Source: Fusibacter sp963666805 (GTDB lineage Bacteria; Bacillota; Clostridia; Peptostreptococcales; Acidaminobacteraceae). Taken from it: a DNA stretch of 64,000 bases. Location: assembly GCA_963666805.2 (NCBI GenBank), contig CAXXWR010000001.1, forward strand, positions 310,001-374,000, read 5' to 3'. Within the stretch, counting starts at the first letter, position 1. Every line of letters starts with the position of its first letter. A program made the translations under genes and the position numbers. Under the pieces are notes generated by a model, which had not been told where the DNA came from, did not search any database, and saw nothing but the letters and a program-made list of their open reading frames with translations. This document shows, one piece after another, positions 31,036-39,774 of this stretch.

Positions 31036-31356
31036 CAAAAATAACTGATAATAGTCTTGTGCAAAATATAAGTTTAAATCGACACGTGCCTTGTCATCTA
31101 CTTCAATTCCTTCATCAGCCATAAGAGCGGCTTGACTTTTAATCGCAGATGCTTCTTTAAAAGCAATATAGCCTCCTGCTTTAACAACCCTGTGCCACGG
31201 AAGATTATAGGAACGCGTCATCGAATGTAAAATTCTTGCGACTTGTCTTGCACCTTGTTTATTCCCTGCCATTTCAGCAATCGCCCCATAAGTTAGGACA
31301 TATCCACTTGGTATATTTTGAATGATTTTTACACAGTTTTCTGTAAATGGGGTCAT
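31033..31356 (-). CDS. Alkyltransferase-like DNA-binding protein (Atl, MGMT fold)
   Basis: 107 residues covering only the C-terminal DNA-binding domain of O6-methylguanine methyltransferases. The active-site PCHRV is replaced by PWHRV (Trp54), as in Atl proteins such as E. coli YbaZ and yeast Atl1. Those bind O6-alkylguanine lesions without repairing them and hand them to nucleotide excision repair. YGAIAEMAGNKQGARQVA, the helix-turn-helix with the arginine finger, is intact. The start overlaps the leuB stop as ATGA, so it is translated as the fifth gene of the leucine operon. Confidence 0.88.
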   Translation of the reverse strand: MTPFTENCVKIIQNIPSGYVLTYGAIAEMAGNKQGARQVARILHSMTRSYNLPWHRVVKAGGYIAFKEASAIKSQAALMADEGIEVDDKARVDLNLYFAQDYYQLFL

Positions 31357-32420
31357 GCTTTTATCGCTCCAATAATAAGGTCACCCATCTCTCGCGTTGA
31401 AACAAGAGTAGTCCCTTCTTCATCAATATCAGCAGTTCTATAACCTTGATTAAGTATATCTGTAACTGCCTCTTCTATTAGCTTTGCAGCTTTCTCGTCA
31501 TTGAATGAGTATCTAAACATCATAGCAATCGAAAGAATACTTGCAATCGGATTGGCAAGACCTTTGCCTGCAATATCGGGAGCCGAACCATGAATGGGTT
31601 CATAAAGTCCCTTTTGACTTTCATTGATAGAAGCACTTGGAAGTACCCCGATAGATCCTGTAATAACACTCATTTCATCTGATAATATATCACCAAACAT
31701 GTTGGAAGTCAAAATTACATCAAACTGAGTGGGATTGATGACCATTTGCATGGCTGCATTATCAACATATAAATGGTCAATGGTGACGTCAGGATACGCT
31801 TTTCCTACTTCTTCTACAGTGGTCCTCCACAATCTTGATGTTGTAAGTACATTAGCCTTGTCTACGCTGGTTAATCTCTTAGACCGTTTTTGAGCAATTT
31901 CAAAAGCAATTTTAGCAATTCTTTGAATTTCTCCTTTAGAGTATGCCATTTCATCTATTCGCGTGTTTCCATCATCAGATTCGGTTTTCTTGCCGAAATA
32001 GATTCCCCCTGTTAGTTCACGGACTATACATATATCAAAGGGTTGTGTTATGCGATTGGCTTTAATAGGCGAGTAGGCTTTTAAAGCATCAAACATCAAA
32101 CCCGGTCTTAAGTTGGCAAAAACGCCTAAGGCCTTTCTTAAAGAGAGCAAGCCGAATTCTGGTCTTTGTTCTAATGGCAGGTCATTGTATTTGGGATGTC
32201 CTACCGCTCCTAAAAATACAGCATCTGCTTCTTGACAGGCATGGATAACCGTTTCATTAATAGGTACTCCCTCTCGATCAATGAGTTTTCCTCCTAATAA
32301 ATGGGCTTCAATCTCTATTGGCAATTTGCGAATTTGGCTTACTTTTTCTAATACTTTTATGGCTTCTTGAGTAATTTCTGGGCCAATGCCATCCCCCTCT
32401 AGTACGACAATTTTTTTCAT
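31353..32420 (-). CDS. leuB: 3-isopropylmalate dehydrogenase
   Basis: It oxidises and decarboxylates 3-isopropylmalate to 4-methyl-2-oxopentanoate with NAD. 355 residues. It opens KKIVVLEGDGIGPEI. Substrate residues lie in FANLRPGLMFDAL and RELTGGIYFGKK, and the metal site in DNAAMQMVINPTQFDVILTSNMFGDILSDE. The start is at ATG 32418-32420 with AAGGAG 5 nt upstream; a further in-frame ATG ten codons earlier overlaps leuD and has no site. Confidence 0.97.
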   Translation of the reverse strand: MKKIVVLEGDGIGPEITQEAIKVLEKVSQIRKLPIEIEAHLLGGKLIDREGVPINETVIHACQEADAVFLGAVGHPKYNDLPLEQRPEFGLLSLRKALGVFANLRPGLMFDALKAYSPIKANRITQPFDICIVRELTGGIYFGKKTESDDGNTRIDEMAYSKGEIQRIAKIAFEIAQKRSKRLTSVDKANVLTTSRLWRTTVEEVGKAYPDVTIDHLYVDNAAMQMVINPTQFDVILTSNMFGDILSDEMSVITGSIGVLPSASINESQKGLYEPIHGSAPDIAGKGLANPIASILSIAMMFRYSFNDEKAAKLIEEAVTDILNQGYRTADIDEEGTTLVSTREMGDLIIGAIKA

Positions 32421-32433
32421 TTTAGCTCCTTCT

Positions 32434-32916
32434 TTAATCCCTTGATGCATGATTGACTTTTTCTATAAGACCACCTTTTTCAATAATATCTAGTAAAAAG
32501 GCTGGATAGGGTTCAAACGTGTAGGCCTTATTTGTACTTTCATTTAAAATAGTTCCTTTAGCCAAATCAATTTTAAAAAGCTCACCTGTTTTTATTTCAT
32601 CTATAAAAGCAGGACATTCAATAATAGGAAGTCCAATATTGATAGCGTTTCTAAAAAAAATGCGTGCAAAACTTTTAGCAACGACACAGGAAACACCGGC
32701 TCCCTTAATAGCAATTGGGGCATGTTCTCTTGATGAACCACATCCAAAGTTATTTCCTGCTAGAATAATATCACCCGCTTCAACACTCTGAGCAAAAGTT
32801 GGATCAATATCTTCCATACAATGACTTGCCAAATATTCAATTTCTGATCGATTAAGATAACGTGCTGGAATAATAACATCTGTATCCACATTATCGCCGT
32901 ATATAAAATATTTCAT
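32434..32916 (-). CDS. leuD: 3-isopropylmalate dehydratase, small subunit
   Basis: 160 residues, the short archaeal/clostridial type. It pairs with LeuC to isomerise 2- to 3-isopropylmalate. It shows YGDNVDTDVIIPARYL at the start and the swivel-domain motif GNNFGCGSSREHAP. It is 13 nt downstream of leuC and shortly upstream of leuB. Confidence 0.96.
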   Translation of the reverse strand: MKYFIYGDNVDTDVIIPARYLNRSEIEYLASHCMEDIDPTFAQSVEAGDIILAGNNFGCGSSREHAPIAIKGAGVSCVVAKSFARIFFRNAINIGLPIIECPAFIDEIKTGELFKIDLAKGTILNESTNKAYTFEPYPAFLLDIIEKGGLIEKVNHASRD

Positions 32917-32929
32917 TTGTGTCTCCTCC

Positions 32930-34189
32930 CTATAATGACTCTGGACTGGCTAAATAGCCCTTAATCGCTGACATCGCGGCAACAGCTGGACTGGCTAGAT
33001 AAACTTCAGAAGTTTGATGTCCCATACGTCCCACAAAATTTCTATTCGTTGTTGCAACCGCTTTTTCTTCGGCGGCTAAAATTCCCATATGCCCACCTAA
33101 ACAAGGACCACAAGTTGGTGTACTCACTATCGCACCCGCTTCTATGAAAATTTTGATATAGCCCGCTTCCATCGCATCAAGATATATCTTTTGTGTCGCT
33201 GGAATAATGATTGTTCTTGTATGAGGCGCTATTTTATGCCCTTTTATAATTTCAGCTGCCACTTTTAAATCCGATAAACGCCCATTTGTACACGAGCCTA
33301 TGACCACTTGATCAATTGCTATGGCTTCAATTGCTTCAAAAGTCTTGGTGTTTTCAGGCAAATTCGGGAAAGCAACAGTCGGTCTCAATAAGGATAAATC
33401 AATCGTAACTTCACGTTCATAATCTGCGTCTTCATCTGCATGGTATACAATGGGCTCTCTATTGCTATGTTCCTTTATATAATCCAATGTCTTTTCATCT
33501 ACTGGAAAAATTCCATTTTTAGCACCTGCTTCTATTGCCATATTGGCAATGGTGAATCGGTCATCCATTGACAAATAGTGGATACCCTCTCCCGTAAATT
33601 CTAACGACTGGTAACGCGCACCCTCAACACCTATTTGACCAATAAGATGAAGAATGATGTCTTTACCACTCACCCACCTGGAAGGTTGTCCTTTTAAAAT
33701 AACTTTAATGGCAGATGGCACTCGAAACCAACACTTTCCAGTAGCCATACCTACTGCCATATCAGTACTTCCAATACCTGTTGAAAAAGCACCTAGAGCA
33801 CCATAAGTACACGTATGAGAATCAGCTCCGATAACAACATCACCTGAAACGACAATGCCTTTTTCAGGTAACAAAGCGTGTTCTATTCCCATTTCTCCCA
33901 CTTCAAAATAATGAGTAATCTCTTGTTCTTTTGCAAAATTTCTCATGGTCTTACATTGTGTTGCTGCATTGATGTCTTTATTGGGTGCAAAATGATCAGG
34001 CACGAGGGCTATTTTGTCTTTATTAAATACGCCCTCATTTTGCATGGATTCAAAACTCTTAATAGCAACAGGAGCTGTAATATCGTTTCCAAGTACTAAA
34101 TCTAATTCAGCATCTATAAACATTCCCGGTTTTAATTCATCATAAGTGGTATGAGCTGCTAAAATTTTTTGTGTCATTGTCATCCCCAT
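32930..34189 (-). CDS. leuC: 3-isopropylmalate dehydratase, large subunit
   Basis: 419 residues of the aconitase family, the short form that partners the 160-residue LeuD. The iron-sulfur ligands are visible in GADSHTCTYGALGAFSTG, in VIGSCTNGRLSDL, and in TPTCGPCLGGHMG. AAGGAG lies 8 nt before Met1; further ATGs at codons 3 and 5 are possible starts. Confidence 0.96.
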   Translation of the reverse strand: MGMTMTQKILAAHTTYDELKPGMFIDAELDLVLGNDITAPVAIKSFESMQNEGVFNKDKIALVPDHFAPNKDINAATQCKTMRNFAKEQEITHYFEVGEMGIEHALLPEKGIVVSGDVVIGADSHTCTYGALGAFSTGIGSTDMAVGMATGKCWFRVPSAIKVILKGQPSRWVSGKDIILHLIGQIGVEGARYQSLEFTGEGIHYLSMDDRFTIANMAIEAGAKNGIFPVDEKTLDYIKEHSNREPIVYHADEDADYEREVTIDLSLLRPTVAFPNLPENTKTFEAIEAIAIDQVVIGSCTNGRLSDLKVAAEIIKGHKIAPHTRTIIIPATQKIYLDAMEAGYIKIFIEAGAIVSTPTCGPCLGGHMGILAAEEKAVATTNRNFVGRMGHQTSEVYLASPAVAAMSAIKGYLASPESL

Positions 34190-34202
34190 TGTCTTCTCTC
34201 CT

Positions 34203-35729
34203 TTATTGTGTTATTTCTTTTTTACTTTGTGTTGTCAGGGCTTTATTAGCCGCTTCAAGATAAGCTAAAATACTTGATTCTACAATATCAGTACTCAATC
34301 CCCTTCCTCTAAACCGTTCACCGTTAATCTCAATAATGACTACCGATTCACCTAGGGCATCTTTTCCTTCTGTCACCGCATTGATACGGTAATCAATCAG
34401 TTTAATAGGCTCTCCAACTGCCTTTTCAATCACTTTAAAAGAAGCATCTATGGGACCATCACCTACACAGGCATCTGTAAAGGCTTCTCCCCTCAAGCTC
34501 AACTTTAAAGTTGAAGTCGCAGGAATTTTATTACCCGATTGAATCATAAAGGAGTCTAGTTTAAGAATACTTTCAATCTGAACTGTCTCTTTAGATATAA
34601 TGGCATCAATATCTCTATCATAGATGGCTTTCTTTTTATCACTTAAATCTTTAAATGCAGAGTAGGCTTGTTTTAACTCGCTTTCATCAAGTTCATAACC
34701 CAAGGATTTCACCCGATCTTCAAAAGCATGTTTCCCAGAATGTTTCCCCAGTATGATTTTGCTCGTGTTAAGGCCAATGGATTCAGGGGTCATGATTTCA
34801 TAAGTTTCTTTATTTTGAAGCATTCCATGTTGATGGATACCTGATTCATGGGCAAATGCATTATCACCTACAATCGCTTTATTGGGCTGAACACGAATCC
34901 CTGTAATCGTTTGGAGCATTTTACTGGTTTTATAAATATTTCGTGTTTTAATTCCCGTCTCAACCTTATAGAAATCTTTTCGCGTCTCAATGGACATCAC
35001 AATTTCTTCAAGTGCTGCATTTCCCGCTCTTTCCCCGATTCCATTTACTGTACACTCGATTTGTGTCGCTCCTGCTCTAATTGCTGAAAGAGAATTAGCT
35101 ACTGCAAAGCCCAAGTCATTATGGCAATGTACCGATATATCAATCCCATCAATATTAGGAACACCTTGTTTAATCAAACTAATAAATTCATAATATTCAT
35201 CTGGCGTTGTATAACCTACGGTATCAGGGATATTGATCGTTGTTGCACCTTCTGAAATGACAGCCGTAAAAAGCTTAATTAAGAAATTAGGATCACTTCT
35301 CACTGCATCTTCTGCAGAAAATTCTATATCATCAAAAAAACGTTTCGCATACCTTACCGCTTCTACAGCTTGTTTTAAGACTTCTTCTCTTGTTAATTTT
35401 AACTTGTGTTCCATGTGAATATCCGAAGTGGCTATAAAAACATGAAGCCTTGGTTTCTTAGCGAATTGTAAAGCTTCCCAAGCCCGATCAATATCTAATT
35501 TTGTCGTTCTTGCCAGTGAAGCAACTGTCACTTGATTCACACTTCTAGCGATTTCTTTTATAGCATTAAAATCACCTGATGAGGCAATTGCAAATCCCGC
35601 CTCTATAACATCAACACCTAGTTTTTCAAGTTGTCTCGCCATTTTAACTTTTTCTGCTAGGTTCATTGTAAATCCTGGCGACTGTTCTCCATCTCTTAAC
35701 GTCGTATCAAAAATTTTAATCCTCTGCAT
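34203..35729 (-). CDS. leuA: 2-isopropylmalate synthase
   Basis: It condenses acetyl-CoA and 2-oxoisovalerate, the committed step to leucine. 508 residues. It opens RIKIFDTTLRDGEQSPGFTM, with HCHNDLGFAVANSLSAIRAGA and the motif NGIGERAGNAALEEIVM. The C-terminal regulatory domain (from about residue 385) is where leucine feedback normally acts. It heads the operon leuA-leuC-leuD-leuB-atl behind a T-box. Confidence 0.96.
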   Translation of the reverse strand: MQRIKIFDTTLRDGEQSPGFTMNLAEKVKMARQLEKLGVDVIEAGFAIASSGDFNAIKEIARSVNQVTVASLARTTKLDIDRAWEALQFAKKPRLHVFIATSDIHMEHKLKLTREEVLKQAVEAVRYAKRFFDDIEFSAEDAVRSDPNFLIKLFTAVISEGATTINIPDTVGYTTPDEYYEFISLIKQGVPNIDGIDISVHCHNDLGFAVANSLSAIRAGATQIECTVNGIGERAGNAALEEIVMSIETRKDFYKVETGIKTRNIYKTSKMLQTITGIRVQPNKAIVGDNAFAHESGIHQHGMLQNKETYEIMTPESIGLNTSKIILGKHSGKHAFEDRVKSLGYELDESELKQAYSAFKDLSDKKKAIYDRDIDAIISKETVQIESILKLDSFMIQSGNKIPATSTLKLSLRGEAFTDACVGDGPIDASFKVIEKAVGEPIKLIDYRINAVTEGKDALGESVVIIEINGERFRGRGLSTDIVESSILAYLEAANKALTTQSKKEITQ

Positions 35730-35782
35730 TTCATCCTCCTATATTAACGTCATACTTTATCATTCATCCTTTTTTAGACAAT

Positions 35783-36030
35783 AAAAAAGACCACATCCCA
35801 CCATGGGACGAAGTCTAGACTACGCGGTACCACCCAAATTATATAGCTACTGGCTATATCACTTTGCTCTCTTAACGCGAGTGACGCTATTACTTACAAT
35901 ACGGTTCAGTAATAGTTCTTAGGAATGAGAATTTAATCTTCATGCGATAATTTGCACCAACCATTATCTCTCTATAGCAATTCAACCAAATATTTTCCAT
36001 CAACGAATTTAACTGTTTTTTTCTTGTATT
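35783..36030 (-). promoter_or_regulatory. T-box leader upstream of leuA (probable Leu specificity)
   Basis: The T-box TGGGTGGTACCGCG lies at 35822-35836. The terminator stem (35789-35815, GTCCCA/TGGGA) is followed by six U. Stem I features AGAGAG and GGTTGGTGCAAA are present. A CTC in AAATTCTCATTCC is the likely specifier, which fits tRNA-Leu and the operon. The specifier is assigned by eye. Confidence 0.9.
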
Positions 36031-36037
36031 GTTTGAT

Positions 36038-36066
36038 ACTATAACAACAATATTAAAGGCTGTCAA
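36038..36066 (-). promoter_or_regulatory. Promoter of the leu operon
   Basis: TTGACA (36061-36066), 17 bp, then TATAGT (36038-36043). Confidence 0.88.
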
Positions 36067-36211
36067 CAATATTGTTAAAATTTATTAATTTATTTTACTA
36101 TTCTCAATTCTTTTGTAAATATTTTATTGCATATTATAAATAATACTGGGTAGAAAAGTAAATATATGTTATATTAATATAAAGGCTAATAACTATAAAA
36201 AGGAGTTGCCT

Positions 36212-36598
36212 ATGAATATATTACATTTTGAATATAGTGACTTTTTTAAAATGGTCATGAGCGATATGGTTAACCGTTGTGGTCACCACTATGAATCAAA
36301 AAGTGAAGGGCTTCATTGTCTTGATATTTTAAGTCAACGCAGTATTGATCTCATTATTACAGGATTAGAGTTGTCTGATGAAAAAGGTGAGCAAATGATT
36401 AAAGCGCTTAACAATTCTCGTTACTCTAAAATCCCTATTCTCATCATTACATCGCTTGATACCGAAAATCTTCAAACACGTTTAAAAGGCCTTAAATTTT
36501 CAGATTATATCATTAAGGAACAGCTTACTTACGAGGTTTTAACCCAATGCCTCGATCGCATTGAAGATGAGATAGAATTACAAAGTGAGTTTGCATAA
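36212..36598 (+). CDS. Stand-alone receiver-like protein lacking the phosphoacceptor aspartate
   Basis: 128 residues with the secondary-structure pattern of a CheY receiver: MNILHFEYSDFFKMVMSDMV, DLIITGLELSDEKG, ILIITSLD and YIIKEQ. In a normal receiver DLIITG would read DLILLD; here Gly51 stands at the phosphoacceptor position, and the acidic pair near residues 7-9 is also absent. It therefore looks like a pseudo-receiver that cannot be phosphorylated in the usual way. AAAGGAG lies 6 nt before the ATG. No kinase or output domain is adjacent, and a terminator follows at once. Confidence 0.7.
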   Translation: MNILHFEYSDFFKMVMSDMVNRCGHHYESKSEGLHCLDILSQRSIDLIITGLELSDEKGEQMIKALNNSRYSKIPILIITSLDTENLQTRLKGLKFSDYIIKEQLTYEVLTQCLDRIEDEIELQSEFA

Positions 36599-36601
36599 AT
36601 A

Positions 36602-36646
36602 AAAGCTAGTGAAAACATGTCAATCATGTTTCACTAGCTTTTTTTA
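36602..36646 (+). terminator. Terminator after the receiver-like gene
   Basis: AAAGCTAGTGAAA pairs with TTTCACTAGCTTT with an inner CATG/CATG and seven T after it. argS converges from the other side, so it may work in both directions. Confidence 0.87.
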
Positions 36647-36683
36647 TTCTTATCATCTCAAATAAAAACGATTATTAATTCAT

Positions 36684-38390
36684 TTACATTTTCTCAGGTG
36701 CTTCTAAACATACTAATTTCAAGACATTTCTAAGTGCAATTTCTACTGCCTTAACAAGTGCCAATCTTGCATTCTTAGTGGTTTCATCATCCACTATAAT
36801 AGCGTTATCATGGTAGAAACGGTTGAAGTTTTGTGCGATTTCAACAGCATATCTCGCAACCGTATGAGGTTCATTATTTTTTTGTGCTAATACTACTACT
36901 TCATTGAATTTATAAAGTGACTTAATCACTTCTTTAGAAGCATCATCCGAAAGGACTGAGTAATCAATTTGATTTTCATCAAATTCTCCTACTTTGCGCA
37001 ATACACTACATGCTCTTGCGTGTGTATATTGAACATAAGGACCTGTCTCACCTTCAAATGATAATGTTTTTGACCATGAGAACGCATAATCTTTAATTCT
37101 TGAAGTGTACAGTTCTTGGAAAACAACCGCACCGATTCCTACTTGTTGAGCAACTGTTTCTTTGTTTTCAAGATCTGGATTTTTCTCATTGATAATTTCC
37201 AATGTTTTTTCAGTTGCTTTATCAAGAACATCTTCAAGAAAAACAACATTACCTTTACGGGTTGATAAAGAGCCTTCTTCTAAGGCAACCATTCCAAAAT
37301 CAACATGAACACAATCTTTTGCCCATTCATAGCCCATGAGTTCAACAACTTTAAACCATTGTTGGAAATGTAATCTTTGAGCACTTCCTACAACGTAGAT
37401 ATTTTTATCAAAGTCATAAGTGTCTTTTCTATATTTTGCAGCAGCAAGGTCTCTTGTCATATAAAGTGATGACCCATCTTTTTTAGTAATCAATGCTGGT
37501 GGCATGCCATAAGGTTCTAAATCAACAATTTCAGCACCCTCTGATTTTTGAAGTAAATTTTTAGAACGCAATTCCGAAAGAATTACTGGCATTTTGTCAG
37601 AATAAAAGCTCTCGCCTGCATAAGAATCAAAGGTAACACCCAATTTACCGTAAACGCGATTAAACGACACAAGGGACATATCTCTAAAAAGGGTCCATAA
37701 TCTTACAGCTTCTTCATCTTTATTTTCGAGTTTAGTAAACCAAGCTCTTGCTTCATCTTCAAGTTCTGGATGTTCTTCTGCCTCTTGATGGAACTTCACA
37801 TAGATACTGAGCAGTTCAGGAATCGGATTTGCTTTAATCGCTTCTTCTGAGCCCCATTTTTTATAAGCTACAATCAATTTACCAAATTGTGTTCCATAAT
37901 CTCCCAAATGATTAATAGCCACCGTATCGTAACCCAAGAAATCATAAATACGATGAAGTGATTCTCCAATCATGGTGCTTCTAATATGCCCCATATGAAA
38001 AGGTTTCGCAATGTTTACCGAAGAATACTCAACAATAATTTTTTTGTTTTGTCCCATATCTGATGAGCCATAATGTTCTTTTTCTTTTAATACAGTTGGA
38101 ATTACAATCTCTGCAAGCGCCCCAGCATTGATTTTAAAATTAATAAATCCCGCAATGGGTGTCACTTCTGTAAACATATTATGGTCCTTAATAAGTTCTG
38201 ATATTTCTTCAGCTATTATTTTAGGACTTTTTCTATAGGCTTTTGCTAACTTAAAACAAGGAAAAGCATAGTCACCCATCTCTACATTTTTAGGGTATTC
38301 TACAAGCTCACTGATTTCTTGTTCTGTCATCACATCCGTTGGAATATGCTCAGCTAATAATGCCGCTATCATTACTTTTAAATCTTTCAT
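36684..38390 (-). CDS. argS: Arginyl-tRNA synthetase
   Basis: This class I synthetase of 568 residues charges tRNA-Arg. The N-terminal additional domain begins at MKDLKVMIAALLAEHIP. The HIGH-type motif is NIAKPFHMGHIRSTMIG. The C-terminal anticodon-binding domain is seen from QYTHARACSVLRKV. The start is set at ATG 38388-38390 with AGGAGG 4 nt upstream; an upstream in-frame extension of 52 codons lies inside the T-box leader and is rejected. Confidence 0.97.
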   Translation of the reverse strand: MKDLKVMIAALLAEHIPTDVMTEQEISELVEYPKNVEMGDYAFPCFKLAKAYRKSPKIIAEEISELIKDHNMFTEVTPIAGFINFKINAGALAEIVIPTVLKEKEHYGSSDMGQNKKIIVEYSSVNIAKPFHMGHIRSTMIGESLHRIYDFLGYDTVAINHLGDYGTQFGKLIVAYKKWGSEEAIKANPIPELLSIYVKFHQEAEEHPELEDEARAWFTKLENKDEEAVRLWTLFRDMSLVSFNRVYGKLGVTFDSYAGESFYSDKMPVILSELRSKNLLQKSEGAEIVDLEPYGMPPALITKKDGSSLYMTRDLAAAKYRKDTYDFDKNIYVVGSAQRLHFQQWFKVVELMGYEWAKDCVHVDFGMVALEEGSLSTRKGNVVFLEDVLDKATEKTLEIINEKNPDLENKETVAQQVGIGAVVFQELYTSRIKDYAFSWSKTLSFEGETGPYVQYTHARACSVLRKVGEFDENQIDYSVLSDDASKEVIKSLYKFNEVVVLAQKNNEPHTVARYAVEIAQNFNRFYHDNAIIVDDETTKNARLALVKAVEIALRNVLKLVCLEAPEKM

Positions 38391-38474
38391 ATTGCCTCCT
38401 ATATTGGCTAAATTGTCGATGGGAGAAGCCAGTTTCTCATGCTTAAACATCCAATTCAGAATTGCCCTCAAAAT

Positions 38475-38700
38475 AAAAAATCCCTTAGTCATAAGACTAA
38501 GAGACGAATTAACCGCGGTACCACTCTTTTTAAGCATAAGCTTCACTCTACTCTCTATATCGGGAGAACCCGCTTACCTACTCATTTCAGTAAAATCTCA
38601 AAGGTACGTTTCAGAATTATTCTATTACTGACCTTCCACCAACGTCAGCTCGCTATAAAGTCAAATAACCTTACTCTCCTCATCATAGACAACTTATTAA
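38475..38700 (-). promoter_or_regulatory. T-box leader upstream of argS (Arg specificity)
   Basis: The T-box GAGTGGTACCGCGG covers 38512-38525. The terminator CTTAGTC/GACTAAG (38483-38505) is followed by six U. GAAACGTACC on the 3' side of stem I offers CGT as the arginine specifier, fitting the downstream gene. Assigned by eye. Confidence 0.9.
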
Positions 38701-38708
38701 TTTAAGTC

Positions 38709-38737
38709 AGTTTAACACATTTATAAGCTTTTTTCAA
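38709..38737 (-). promoter_or_regulatory. Promoter of the argS T-box transcript
   Basis: TTGAAA (38732-38737), 17 bp, then TAAACT (38709-38714). The -35 lies inside an AAGCTTTTTT/AAAAAAGCTT inverted repeat. Confidence 0.72.
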
Positions 38738-38794
38738 GTCTACAAAAAAAGCTTTCATTTTACAGTTTGTTTAAAGTCCTTTTACTAAAAAGAG

Positions 38795-38823
38795 TAAACA
38801 TTTTATCAAAATTCAGATATAAT
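38795..38823 (+). promoter_or_regulatory. Promoter of the rhomboid gene
   Basis: TAAACA (38795-38800), 17 bp, then TATAAT (38818-38823). The -35 overlaps a TTTACT/AGTAAA inverted repeat. Confidence 0.7.
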
Positions 38824-38851
38824 AGTACTAATATTATCAGAAGGAGTAAAT

Positions 38852-39673
38852 ATGGCAAATTTAAACTACTACAAACAAAAAATCAAACATTTATCCTTAA
38901 CAGAATGGCTTATCATCATAAATGTCTTGCTCTTTATTTTGACCCAAATTGTTGACTTTACAGTTGGCAACGGCTTAATTCATTTAGGTGCTAAGGTCAA
39001 TTTCTTGATTGCCGGTGGAGAATATTGGCGGCTTATTACTGCCATGTTTTTACACGGCGGCATTATGCATTTGCTCTTTAATATGATGGCTCTGTATATC
39101 CTCGGCAGAGATATTGAACGCTTTTTTGGGCAAAAGAAATTCCTTTTACTCTATTTTGGAGCTGGACTAATTGGCTCAGCTTTTAGTTTCTTATTAATCG
39201 ACAACGTTTCTGTAGGTGCTTCAGGTGCTATTTTTGGTTTAATGGGTGGTAATCTTTATTTGTACAGACGAAATCCAATGGTTTACAAACGCATCTATGG
39301 TAATGACTTACTTATCCTGATTGTAATTAATCTTGTCATTGGTTTTGTTCAACCTAATATCGATATTGCAGGTCATATTGGGGGTCTTATCGGTGGCTTT
39401 ATTTTGGCTAATGGCCTCAATCTTAACAATGAGCCCTTCTTTAGCCCAAAAGCTTTGATTCCTTATGTGCTTACCTTGGTCCTCATTGTCGCACCTATTA
39501 CTGTTGGGGTAATCAAAGAAACCTCTTCAAGTGATTTTTATCTCACATCAGCCTATTATCAATACTCAATTGGTCACTATGAAAAAGCTTACGATTGGGC
39601 TGTAAAAGGGGTTGAAAAATATCCTAACAATGCCGATCTTAAAAGTATTATGAAGGGGCTTGAACCCCAATAA
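38852..39673 (+). CDS. Rhomboid family intramembrane serine protease
   Basis: 273 residues with six or more hydrophobic segments. The catalytic serine is Ser124 in GASGAIFG, the partner is His175 in AGHIGG, and the HGGIMHLLFNMMALYILG motif (residues 68-85) carries the conserved asparagine. The last 45 residues look like a single TPR-like helix pair (YYQYSIGHYEKAYDWAVKGVEKYPNNADL), as in Bacillus GluP-type rhomboids, though shorter. AAGGAG lies 6 nt before the ATG. Confidence 0.93.
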   Translation: MANLNYYKQKIKHLSLTEWLIIINVLLFILTQIVDFTVGNGLIHLGAKVNFLIAGGEYWRLITAMFLHGGIMHLLFNMMALYILGRDIERFFGQKKFLLLYFGAGLIGSAFSFLLIDNVSVGASGAIFGLMGGNLYLYRRNPMVYKRIYGNDLLILIVINLVIGFVQPNIDIAGHIGGLIGGFILANGLNLNNEPFFSPKALIPYVLTLVLIVAPITVGVIKETSSSDFYLTSAYYQYSIGHYEKAYDWAVKGVEKYPNNADLKSIMKGLEPQ

Positions 39674-39708
39674 GGTGAAATGACATCCCTTTATAAATTC
39701 AAATTATT

Positions 39709-39743
39709 AAAAAGCGACCCCCTTCATGGGAGTCGCTTTTTTT
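39709..39743. terminator. Terminator between rhomboid and mutS2
   Basis: AAAAGCGAC-CCC pairs with GGG-GTCGCTTTT around TTCAT, with T runs on both strands, between converging genes. Confidence 0.88.
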
Positions 39744-39774
39744 AATTTAAACTGCTTCTAAAATGCTTAAGATC

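Noticed and set aside
38391..38546. 52-codon N-terminal extension of argS
   Set aside because: It lies in the T-box leader; AGGAGG precedes the ATG at 38388-38390.
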